Shown one piece after another: positions 9,515 through 15,636 of a stretch of 16,018 nt of DNA. The position numbers and the translations under genes were made by a program. The number at the start of each line of letters is the position of its first letter. The first letter of the stretch is position 1. Source of the DNA: an uncultured Bacteroidales bacterium (GTDB lineage Bacteria > Bacteroidota > Bacteroidia > Bacteroidales > Paludibacteraceae); NCBI GenBank assembly GCA_945787425.1, contig CALZHO010000006.1, forward strand, positions 1 through 16,018. The letters run 5' to 3'. The notes under the pieces were generated by a model. That model was not told the DNA's origin, did no database searches, and saw only the letters and a list, made by a program, of their open reading frames with translations.

Positions 9515-10372
9515 TTACATTGTAGGAACAACATCTTTCTTGTGGTACTCTTTCAAGCCCTCCATGGGACCTTGAAGGATTTTACCCACTTGGAAACCAT
9601 TATCTGCCAACACTTTCTTCAACACATCTTGATAATAATACGCAATAGAGCCAATAAAGCCCACTGGCAGAGCAGGATATTGTGGCAAAATACGCTTAGC
9701 AAAATAATCAAAGTGGTCGTAAACAAGTTGTGCAATCAATGGGTTCTCAAGGTTCTCTGCGCAGAAACGACTGAGAGAGGCTAAGTAACGATTAGGGAAA
9801 GGTTTACGATACACATTTTCAATAATATCCGCAGCAGTAATGCCATATTGGGTCAAGAATTTCTCCTTGAGTTCATCGCTCAATTGGTTTTTCAAGAGGT
9901 CAGCCACAAGACGCTTGCCAAGCACGGCACCACTACCCTCATCTCCGAGGATAAAACCAAGCGCAGGCACATTCTTCTCAATCTCCTTGCCATTCCAAAG
10001 GCATGAGTTAGCACCAGTACCCAAGATACAAGCCACACCCTTCTCGCCGCCGAGCAAGCCACAGGCTGCACCTACCATATCAGAGTACACCTCAATCTTA
10101 GCGGACTTAAAGATAGCCTCCAAGGCATATTCCACTACTGGAATCTTCTCTGGAGTACAACCCGCACCATAAAAGAAAATGTTGGTAATACTACCCGCCC
10201 ACATGGAATGAGCCATCTGAGGAAGAAGCTGATTATTTACACTGTTTTTGATTGCATCTGAAGTCTGTTGAAATGGATTGATACCATCCGTAAAGAACTC
10301 CTCGCAATGACCATTAGCCGCCATCAAACACCAATGTGTCTTAGTCGAACCTGAATCTGCTATTAAAATCAT
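9515..10372 (-). CDS. Sugar kinase of the BadF/BcrA ATPase family, probable MurNAc/GlcNAc kinase (MurK-type)
   Basis: The 285-residue protein has the ASKHA kinase core: phosphate-1 loop ADSGSTKTHW (5-14), catalytic-type aspartate D98 in YSDMVGAA, phosphate-2 loop ILGTGANSCL (116-125), the LGDEGSGAVLG loop (142-152) typical of GlcNAc kinase relatives, and the adenosine motif GFIGSIAYYY (238-247). It would phosphorylate an amino sugar at O6 with ATP in the cytoplasm. In Tannerella forsythia a related kinase, MurK, feeds MurQ with MurNAc-6-phosphate. The gene lies 12 bases upstream of murQ in one operon, so MurNAc is the likely substrate, with GlcNAc or glucosamine possible alternatives. Since Bacteroidales often lack MurNAc phosphotransferase uptake, a cytoplasmic kinase is what this pathway needs. 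It has its own promoter at 10465-10495. Confidence 0.85.
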   Translation of the reverse strand: MILIADSGSTKTHWCLMAANGHCEEFFTDGINPFQQTSDAIKNSVNNQLLPQMAHSMWAGSITNIFFYGAGCTPEKIPVVEYALEAIFKSAKIEVYSDMVGAACGLLGGEKGVACILGTGANSCLWNGKEIEKNVPALGFILGDEGSGAVLGKRLVADLLKNQLSDELKEKFLTQYGITAADIIENVYRKPFPNRYLASLSRFCAENLENPLIAQLVYDHFDYFAKRILPQYPALPVGFIGSIAYYYQDVLKKVLADNGFQVGKILQGPMEGLKEYHKKDVVPTM

Positions 10373-10464
10373 ATCTTTTTAATTTGTTATTGTTATTCTC
10401 TTTTTCACCCGTGAAACAATGCCCTTAATAATCATTGCACACGTACTACACTAAAAGTAACTTG

Positions 10465-10495
10465 CAAAGGTACACATTTTTTCTCACACGCGCAA
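10465..10495 (-). promoter_or_regulatory. Promoter of the kinase-murQ operon
   Basis: On the minus strand a TTG (10495-10493) stands exactly 20 bases from TACCTTTG (10472-10465), the Bacteroidetes promoter form. The predicted start is near 10458, giving a leader of about 86 bases. It is back to back with the promoter of the rightward nagB-like gene, so both operons share one short control region. Confidence 0.7.
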
Positions 10496-10507
10496 TAGCA
10501 TGTGCGC
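10490..10507. repeat. Inverted repeat between the divergent promoters, possible operator
   Basis: GCGCA at 10490-10494 is mirrored by TGCGC at 10503-10507 around an 8-base spacer. It overlaps the -33 element of the kinase-murQ promoter and lies upstream of the rightward promoter, a good place for a shared regulator. The arms are only 5 bases, so chance is a real alternative. Confidence 0.3.
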
Positions 10508-10562
10508 TTTTTATGTTGTAAAACATATAAATTTTGCAATTTTATTTTTTTTTCTGCAACCG

Positions 10563-10594
10563 TTTGCAGGAACCAATTATTTTCCGTACCTTTG
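10563..10594 (+). promoter_or_regulatory. Promoter of the rightward nagB-like operon
   Basis: TTTG (10563-10566), 20 bases, then TACCTTTG (10587-10594). Transcription should begin near 10601, about 34 bases before the ATG at 10635. This rules out the in-frame ATG at 10500, which lies upstream of the promoter. Confidence 0.8.
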
Positions 10595-10634
10595 CAGCAC
10601 GATATGTAGTATATTCAAAATTCTAAATAGGAAC

Positions 10635-12626
10635 ATGAGAAATAATCTTAGCCAACTGATTTCTCTTAGCAAAGTCGAAGAGAAATTGTATCGTCCTGCG
10701 GATGCCTACGAGCAATCGCGCGTTACCCGTATGGAGCATGTCAACACAACTATCGTAGAGAAACCACAAGAAGGTATCGCTGCTGTAGCTGCACGTATTG
10801 CAACACTCATCAATCGCCGCGAAGCTAATGGTCAAAAGACCGTTCTCTCACTGGCATCTGGTCGCTCTATGCGCGACTTATTTGTTGAGCTCGTTCGCCT
10901 GCATAAAGAGGAGGGATTGAGCTTTAAGAATGTCGTGGTATTCGGCTCATACGAGTTCTATCCTTTGGTAGATAACAACCTCGGCAGCATGGCACAAATC
11001 CAAAGCCAATTGCTCAACCACATTGACATTCTGCCTGAGAACGTACACACCTTCCCTGGCGACCTGCCAAGAGAGACTGTATTCACTTTCTGCGAGGAAT
11101 ATGAAAAAGCTATCGAAGCCGCTGGCGGCATTGATATTCAGGTACTTGGAATCGGTCAATGCGGTAACATCGCAATGAACGAACCGGGCACCCAGCCTAA
11201 CTCATCTACCCGCCTCGTGATCATGGACGGCAACTCGCGCGTGGATGCCAAATCACTGTTTGGCAACGTAACCCAAGTGCCTACATGCGCCATCACATTG
11301 GGTATCGAAACTATCCTCCAAGCCAAAGAGGTGATCCTCCTCGCCTTCGGTCAGCACAAAGCAAGTATCGTGAAACAAGCGATTGAGGAAGTGGCTAACG
11401 CTGCATGCCCCGCATCATTCTTGCAACTCCACAAGAACGCTTCGTTCGTCATCGACCTTGACGCTGCTGGCAAACTCACCCGCATCAACCACCCATGGAA
11501 AGTGACCAACTGCGAGTGGACCGACCAACTCGTTCGTCGCGCTGTGGTATGGCTGTGCGAGCAGACCAAAAAGCCTATCCTCAAACTAACCAACAAGGAC
11601 TATAACGATTTCGGACTGAGCGAACTTATCACCAAATACGACTCGGCATACAAGTGCAACATCAAGGTATTCAACGACCTGCAACACACCATCACTGGAT
11701 GGCCAGGTGGCAAACCAAATGCAGATGACACCAACCGCCCTGAGCGCGCTAATCCATTCCCAAAAGACATCGTAATCTTCTCTCCTCACCCAGATGATGA
11801 CGTCATCTCAATGGGTGGTACTTTCCAACGCCTCATCAACCAAGGTCACAATGTACACGTAGCTTACGAAACCAGCGGTTGTATCGCCGTTTGTGACGAA
11901 GAAGTAGTACGCTTCATGGACTTCATGAAAGGCTACAAGCTCATGCACCTTCCTGAAGATCAAGTGATTGAGAAGAAGTACGACGAGTACATGAACTTCT
12001 TCCACAACGAGAAAGTAGGCGACAACGACACCCGCGAGATTCTCAACCTCAAGGCACTTATCCGCCGTGGCGAGGCCACCGCAGCGTGCCGTTACATGGG
12101 TCTCCCTACCGACCACATCCACTTCCTCAACTTGCCATTCTATGAGACTGGTACCATCAAGAAAGGTCCTCTCTCCCAAGCCGATGTGGACATCGTGAAA
12201 GCGCTCCTTGAAGAGGTAAAACCACAACAAATCTTTGCTGCAGGCGACCTCGCTGACCCTCATGGTACTCACCGCGTATGCCTCGACGCTGTGCTCGCAG
12301 CTCTCGATGAACTCAAGCACACCGCTGCATGGGACGAGTGGCTCAAAGACTGCCGCATCTGGATGTACCGTGGTGCATGGATGGAGTGGGAACTCGACCT
12401 CGTAGAGATGGCTGTACCAATGTCTCCAGAGGAGCTCCGCTCTAAACGTAACGCTATCCTCCGCCACACAAGCCAAATGGAGTCTGCTCCATTCTTGGGC
12501 GATGACGAGCGCCTGTTCTGGCAACGTGCTGAAGACCGCAACCACGATACTGCTAAGATGTATTCTGACCTCGGTTTAGCGGAATATGAGGCTATCGAAG
12601 CATTCGTTCAGTACCACATTCTTTAA
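10635..12626 (+). CDS. nagB: Fusion of a glucosamine-6-phosphate deaminase-like (NagB) domain and a PIG-L/LmbE deacetylase domain
   Basis: The start at 10635 gives 663 residues, the usual size of this Bacteroidetes fusion; a longer frame from 10500 begins upstream of the promoter. Residues 1-320 are NagB/phosphogluconolactonase-like, with LSLASGRSMRDLFVEL (71-86), VVFGSYEFYPL (101-111) and LGIGQCGNIAMNEPG (171-185). Residues 377-663 are a PIG-L domain with SPHPDDD (383-389) and DPHGTH (541-546), so H385, D388 and H546 are the expected zinc ligands and D387 the base. NagB converts glucosamine-6-P to fructose-6-P; PIG-L proteins remove N-acetyl groups. Compared with E. coli NagB, Asp72, Asp141 and His143 appear as Y106, C176 and N178, and only Glu148 is kept (E183), so deaminase activity is doubtful. 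The divergent neighbours make GlcNAc-6-P, which fits an amino-sugar role. Confidence 0.85.
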   Translation: MRNNLSQLISLSKVEEKLYRPADAYEQSRVTRMEHVNTTIVEKPQEGIAAVAARIATLINRREANGQKTVLSLASGRSMRDLFVELVRLHKEEGLSFKNVVVFGSYEFYPLVDNNLGSMAQIQSQLLNHIDILPENVHTFPGDLPRETVFTFCEEYEKAIEAAGGIDIQVLGIGQCGNIAMNEPGTQPNSSTRLVIMDGNSRVDAKSLFGNVTQVPTCAITLGIETILQAKEVILLAFGQHKASIVKQAIEEVANAACPASFLQLHKNASFVIDLDAAGKLTRINHPWKVTNCEWTDQLVRRAVVWLCEQTKKPILKLTNKDYNDFGLSELITKYDSAYKCNIKVFNDLQHTITGWPGGKPNADDTNRPERANPFPKDIVIFSPHPDDDVISMGGTFQRLINQGHNVHVAYETSGCIAVCDEEVVRFMDFMKGYKLMHLPEDQVIEKKYDEYMNFFHNEKVGDNDTREILNLKALIRRGEATAACRYMGLPTDHIHFLNLPFYETGTIKKGPLSQADVDIVKALLEEVKPQQIFAAGDLADPHGTHRVCLDAVLAALDELKHTAAWDEWLKDCRIWMYRGAWMEWELDLVEMAVPMSPEELRSKRNAILRHTSQMESAPFLGDDERLFWQRAEDRNHDTAKMYSDLGLAEYEAIEAFVQYHIL

Positions 12627-12644
12627 CAAGAATTAACATTTTTC

Positions 12645-12724
12645 TTTCGCTTTCCTCCGCAACACATTTTAGCGGAGGATAAGCCGAAGATAAGCCGAGG
12701 ATAGGCTGAAGATAAAAAGCGAAA
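12645..12724. repeat. Nested inverted repeats enclosing an 11-base tandem repeat
   Basis: This lies in the 123-base gap between the nagB-like and glycosyltransferase genes. Outer arms TTTCGCTTT (12645-12653) and AAAGCGAAA (12716-12724) are a perfect 9-base inverted repeat. Inside, TCCTCCGC (12653-12660) pairs with GCGGAGGA (12672-12679) across 11 bases. From 12675 to 12718 runs an 11-base tandem repeat: GAGGATAAGCC, GAAGATAAGCC, GAGGATAGGCT, GAAGATAAAAA. No T-run follows the inner hairpin, so it is not a classic intrinsic terminator. It could be an mRNA-processing or stabilising structure or a small palindromic element. Confidence 0.7.
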
Positions 12725-12749
12725 ATAATCATTTTATTTATTAAAATTT

Positions 12750-14174
12750 ATGAAAAATATCACATGTTTTATTCCTTTCCAAAGTGAGGAACAAGTACAA
12801 GCTACCGTGGCTAACTTGAAAGCTCAGGAGCTCGTAGCTGACATTCATTTCTTGCACGGTGACATCCGCTCTACAGCTACTGTTCGCGAGATCGCTGAGA
12901 AGGCTAACACCGAGTATACCTTGATCTACACCAAGTACACTACCCTCTCATTCGTTCTCTTCGCGCTTGAGCGCATGGAGGCACTTATCGAGGACACACA
13001 AGCGGCTATGGTTTACTCTGACCACTTCAACCAAGTAGGTGAAGTACGTACCAACGCTCCTGTTATTGACTACCAATTGGGTTCTATCCGCGACGACTTC
13101 GAGTTCGGTTCTGTTCTTTTCTATCGCACCAGCGCTATCAAAGAGGCTGTGGCTCGCATGGACGTAGATTATCAATACGCTGGTCTCTATGACCTCCGCC
13201 TCAAAGTGAGCCAAAAGGGCGCTTTGGAGCACATCAACGAGTACCTCTATTACGATGTAGAGCTCGACAACCGTACCACTGGCGAGAAGAACTTCGACTA
13301 TGTCGATCCTAAGAACCGTGGCGTACAAATCGAGATGGAGCAAGCTGCTACCCAACACCTCAAAGACATCAACGGTTACCTCGCTCCTGGCTTCAAAGAC
13401 ATCGACCTCCAAGGCGGTGGCTTCGAGTATGACGCTACTGTAGTTATCCCTTGCAAGAACCGCGTTCGTACTATCGGTACCGCTATCAAGAGCGCGCTCA
13501 GCCAAGTAGTTAAAGCTCCTTACAAGTTCAACGTAATCGTTGTAGATGACAACTCTGAGGATGGTTCTGTAGATGTAATCAAGAGCATCGTGGCTGAGGG
13601 TCACGACAACCTCGTTTATATCGCTCAAGACAAGACTTGGCACGCTATCGGTGGCAACTGGAACGTAGCTCTCCACCACGAGAAATGCGGTCGCTTCGCT
13701 ATCCAACTCGACTCTGACGATACATACTTCGATGAGAACACCGTACAAAAGTTCATCGACGCTTTCGTTGAGCAAAACTGCGCAATGGTGGTAGGTACAT
13801 ACCAACTCACCGACTTCGATGGTAACCTCATCCCTCCTGGAGTAATCGACCACAAAGAGTGGACACCAGACAACGGTCGTAACAACGCTCTCCGTATCCA
13901 CGGTCTTGGCGCACCACGTGGTTTCTATACCCCAATGCTCCGCACTATCAACTTCCCAACCACCAAGTATGGTGAGGATTATGCAGTTGGTTTGCGCGTA
14001 AGCCGCGAGTATCAAATCGGTCGTATTTATGACGTAGTGTATAACTGCCGTCGTTGGGATGACAACTCTGATGCTAACTGCGATATCGTGACCATGAACA
14101 ACAACCACTTGTACAAAGATCGTATCCGTACATGGGAGTTGAAGGCACGTATCCAAATGAACGAAGGAAAATAA
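12750..14174 (+). CDS. Family 2 glycosyltransferase with a degenerate N-terminal GT-A-like half
   Basis: The 474-residue product lacks a signal peptide or membrane segment, so it is cytoplasmic or peripheral. The C-terminal half (228-435) is a GT-A family 2 domain: TVVIPCKNRVRTIGTAI (230-246), NVIVVDDNSEDGS (261-273), NWNVALHH (303-310) and QLDSDD (319-324, the metal-binding DxD), with GED near 408-410 as the likely base region. Residues 1-220 look like another GT-A fold (CFIPFQSEEQV at 6-16, AMVYSDHFNQVG at 86-97), but where DxD is expected there is TKYTT. Donor and acceptor are unknown. It follows the nagB-like gene by 123 bases with no promoter visible, and precedes the DUF4922 gene. Codon use is strongly biased to GCT, CGT, AAC, ATC and GAC, more than in its neighbours, suggesting high expression. 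Confidence 0.85.
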   Translation: MKNITCFIPFQSEEQVQATVANLKAQELVADIHFLHGDIRSTATVREIAEKANTEYTLIYTKYTTLSFVLFALERMEALIEDTQAAMVYSDHFNQVGEVRTNAPVIDYQLGSIRDDFEFGSVLFYRTSAIKEAVARMDVDYQYAGLYDLRLKVSQKGALEHINEYLYYDVELDNRTTGEKNFDYVDPKNRGVQIEMEQAATQHLKDINGYLAPGFKDIDLQGGGFEYDATVVIPCKNRVRTIGTAIKSALSQVVKAPYKFNVIVVDDNSEDGSVDVIKSIVAEGHDNLVYIAQDKTWHAIGGNWNVALHHEKCGRFAIQLDSDDTYFDENTVQKFIDAFVEQNCAMVVGTYQLTDFDGNLIPPGVIDHKEWTPDNGRNNALRIHGLGAPRGFYTPMLRTINFPTTKYGEDYAVGLRVSREYQIGRIYDVVYNCRRWDDNSDANCDIVTMNNNHLYKDRIRTWELKARIQMNEGK

Positions 14175-14181
14175 ATGTAGA

Positions 14182-14290
14182 AAAAGTTTTAAGAGTTTTA
14201 GTCGCACCTGAGGTGCCGTTCTAAAGGTGGGCTACTTACGACTAATCTACCCTTAAAACCTTTAAAACTTTTAGAACTTTGAAACTTTTT
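14182..14290. repeat. Large imperfect stem-loop element plus 9-base tandem repeat
   Basis: The gap between the glycosyltransferase and DUF4922 genes is nearly all structured. AAAAGTTTTAA (14182-14192) pairs with TTAAAACTTTT (14262-14272); inside, TTAGTCG (14198-14204) pairs with CGACTAA (14239-14245); and GCACCT/AGGTGC (14204-14216) forms a small palindrome. The right arm continues as a 9-base tandem repeat, AAAACCTTT, AAAACTTTT, AGAACTTTG, AAACTTTTT (14255-14290). It may be an RNA fold between cotranscribed genes or a miniature mobile element; no target duplication is evident. Confidence 0.65.
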
Positions 14291-14305
14291 CAACTAATAA
14301 ATGAG

Positions 14306-14342
14306 ATGTTCTCCCGTGAGCTTGCTTCTCACGGGAGAGCAT
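14306..14342 (+). promoter_or_regulatory. Hairpin covering the ATG of the DUF4922 gene
   Basis: Bases 14306-14320 pair with 14328-14342 around the 7-base loop CTTGCTT. All 15 positions pair, 14 of them Watson-Crick and one G-U, with a perfect 10-base GC-rich core (CTCCCGTGAG / CTCACGGGAG). The first bases of the left arm are the ATG itself, so the folded mRNA would hide this start codon. It could act as a translational gate unless the TTG at 14279 is used instead. Confidence 0.6.
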
Positions 14343-15256
14343 TCGTTAATTATCAAGCCTTATCTCAGGTCGAAGTCAAAGACATGACTATCGATGGTTT
14401 CCCTGCCAAATTGTTTTTCAACCCTGCTCGCGTCCGCAGCGTGATGGCGGACGTCAGCCCCGAAGCTCTGCAAAAGCGCGCATGCTTCCTCTGCCCCGAT
14501 GGCGTAGAGGAAAACCAACTTACCCATAATTGGGAATCCCCAACAGGGCACACCTATTATATACGCGTAAACCCTTTCCCTATTTTCTCTCCACACTTCA
14601 CCGTTTCTTCCTCCGTACACGAACGCCAAGAACTGCTGCCTCACCTCGAAGCCATGTTGCATTTGGCGAAGGAGTTGCCCGAGATGACTATTTTCTACAA
14701 TGGTCCTATGTGCGGTGCCAGTGCCCCCGACCATATGCATTTCCAAGCTGTGCCTCGCCACAGCCTTCCGATAGAAGATCATTTCTCCACCAATTATGCC
14801 AACGCTATCTTGGTGCAAGAAACGGATCTACAATCCCATTTGGCAGCCGTCAAGCAAGTGCTTTCTTTAGGCACCATCCCCGAAGAAGCCAGCCAAACGG
14901 GCTCTCTGACTATTGGTGCTTCTCATGCCGAAGAATACGAACCCCGCTGGAATATCGTTTCGTGGTATGAACCTGAGCAATCTACAGGCGGAACGCCGAT
15001 CTACAGCCCGCAGGGCGATCTACAGCGAAGCGATCTACAGCCCGCAGGGCGATCTTATAACACCATCATCTTCTTCCGCCGCGAATCCCGCCCAATGTGT
15101 TTCTTTGCTCCCGAGCCAGAGCGCATATTATTCTCTCCTGCTACGGTAGAGATGGCAGGTATTGGCATTGTAGCCAACCGCGAGAGTTTTGACCGCCTCA
15201 CCCCTGCCCGCCTCCGCGACATCATCCGCGAAGTGGCGGATAACCCTTGCACATAA
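14306..15256 (+). CDS. DUF4922 protein, HIT-like nucleotidyltransferase/phosphorylase fold
   Basis: Two HIT-superfamily signatures of the Ap4A phosphorylase/GalT kind are visible (numbering from the ATG): VNPFPIFSPHFTVSS (88-102) and GASAPDHMHFQAVP (137-150), where H143 and H145 form the expected catalytic H-x-H. A CFLC pair (C60, C63) precedes them and could bind metal. FFNPARVRS at 37-45 is typical of DUF4922. Relatives with this fold transfer or phosphorolyse nucleotides, often on sugar phosphates, so an NDP-sugar or dinucleotide substrate is plausible; none is proved. The only nearby ATG is 14306 (316 residues). A TTG at 14279 would give 325 residues and extend into sequence that fits an N-terminal helix, so the start is uncertain. 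Residues 231-250 come from an inserted repeat. It probably reads through from the glycosyltransferase gene. Confidence 0.8.
   Translation: MFSRELASHGRAFVNYQALSQVEVKDMTIDGFPAKLFFNPARVRSVMADVSPEALQKRACFLCPDGVEENQLTHNWESPTGHTYYIRVNPFPIFSPHFTVSSSVHERQELLPHLEAMLHLAKELPEMTIFYNGPMCGASAPDHMHFQAVPRHSLPIEDHFSTNYANAILVQETDLQSHLAAVKQVLSLGTIPEEASQTGSLTIGASHAEEYEPRWNIVSWYEPEQSTGGTPIYSPQGDLQRSDLQPAGRSYNTIIFFRRESRPMCFFAPEPERILFSPATVEMAGIGIVANRESFDRLTPARLRDIIREVADNPCT
14997..15055 (+). repeat. In-frame 34-base-period repeat inside the DUF4922 gene
   Basis: A 25-base sequence starting CGATCTACAGCCCGCAGG at 14997 recurs exactly at 15031, with a shorter GATCTACAGCGAAGC copy between them (15017-15031). Each long copy contains the small hairpin GCCC-GCA-GGGC. 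It encodes about 20 residues (YSPQGDLQRSDLQPAGRS) that look like low-complexity linker between the conserved core and the C-terminal strands, and it keeps the frame. Confidence 0.8.
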
Positions 15257-15315
15257 TCTAACCTTTTTTTAAGATTTCATCCCCTTGTACCTTCCCTATC
15301 TCCCTCGGGTAAAAG

Positions 15316-15355
15316 ACCAAGGACGAACCAAGGACAAACCAAGGATGAACCAAAG
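15316..15355. repeat. 11-base tandem repeat, about 3.6 copies
   Basis: Units are ACCAAGGACGA, ACCAAGGACAA, ACCAAGGATGA and a partial ACCAAAG. The 11-base period equals that of the repeat at 12675-12718 though the sequence differs. It lies downstream of the DUF4922 gene and codes for nothing. Confidence 0.8.
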
Positions 15356-15396
15356 AACTCAAAATCTCAAAAAAGGCTTTTTATTAAGATTATTGC

Positions 15397-15459
15397 TTTC
15401 CTAAAAAGGTTGACCCATATCCTAAAACTATTGACTATTTTCCTGAAAAGGTTTCCCCA
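15397..15459. repeat. 21-base tandem repeat, three copies
   Basis: Copies begin at 15397 (TTTCCTAAAAAGGTTGACCC), 15418 (TATCCTAAAACTATTGAC) and 15439 (TTTCCTGAAAAGGTTTCCCC). The first and third differ at three positions; the middle one is more diverged. Repeats of this length and order occur at ends of some insertion sequences as transposase-binding sites, so this may be a relic end; no transposase is present in the window. Confidence 0.6.
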
Positions 15460-15560
15460 TTTTGTAATACACATTACGGTTCGGCCCGCAAGATTCTCCT
15501 GCCTCAACACCTTACATTTTACACCCTATACCAGAAAAATAGCCCTAAAAGCGATTTTTA

Positions 15561-15592
15561 TTTGCAAGTCTCACAAAAAAGTAGTACCTTTG
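15561..15592 (+). promoter_or_regulatory. Promoter of the YeiH-type transporter gene
   Basis: TTTG (15561-15564), 20 bases, TACCTTTG (15585-15592). The predicted start near 15599 gives a leader of about 70 bases. The same TACCTTTG box occurs at the two amino-sugar promoters. Confidence 0.8.
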
Positions 15593-15636
15593 CAGAGTAT
15601 TTAGATTTTCTAATGCATACACCAACGGAAGTTCAT

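Noticed and set aside
10500..10634. A longer N-terminus for the nagB-like protein starting at ATG 10500.
   Set aside because: The start lies upstream of a strong promoter (10563-10594), and the extra 45 residues are unlike the family; the ATG at 10635 gives the usual 663 residues.
11808..12545. A 245-codon minus-strand frame opposite the nagB-like gene.
   Set aside because: It lies inside a well-supported gene with intact PIG-L motifs, and its translation shows no recognisable domain.
12948..14207. A 419-codon open frame on the minus strand opposite the glycosyltransferase gene.
   Set aside because: It mirrors the coding strand exactly, its translation is a low-complexity run of V, L, E and T with no family features, and it is explained by the biased codons of the real gene.
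14997..15055. A CRISPR-like array.
   Set aside because: There are only two full copies, the interval is short and itself related to the repeat, and the sequence is inside a coding frame.
15362..15391. An intrinsic terminator after the DUF4922 operon.
   Set aside because: The stem is AT-only apart from one or two pairs and is interrupted; too weak to call.
15410..15604. A 64-codon plus-strand frame in the intergenic region.
   Set aside because: It runs through the 21-base repeat and the promoter of the next gene and has no coding signature.
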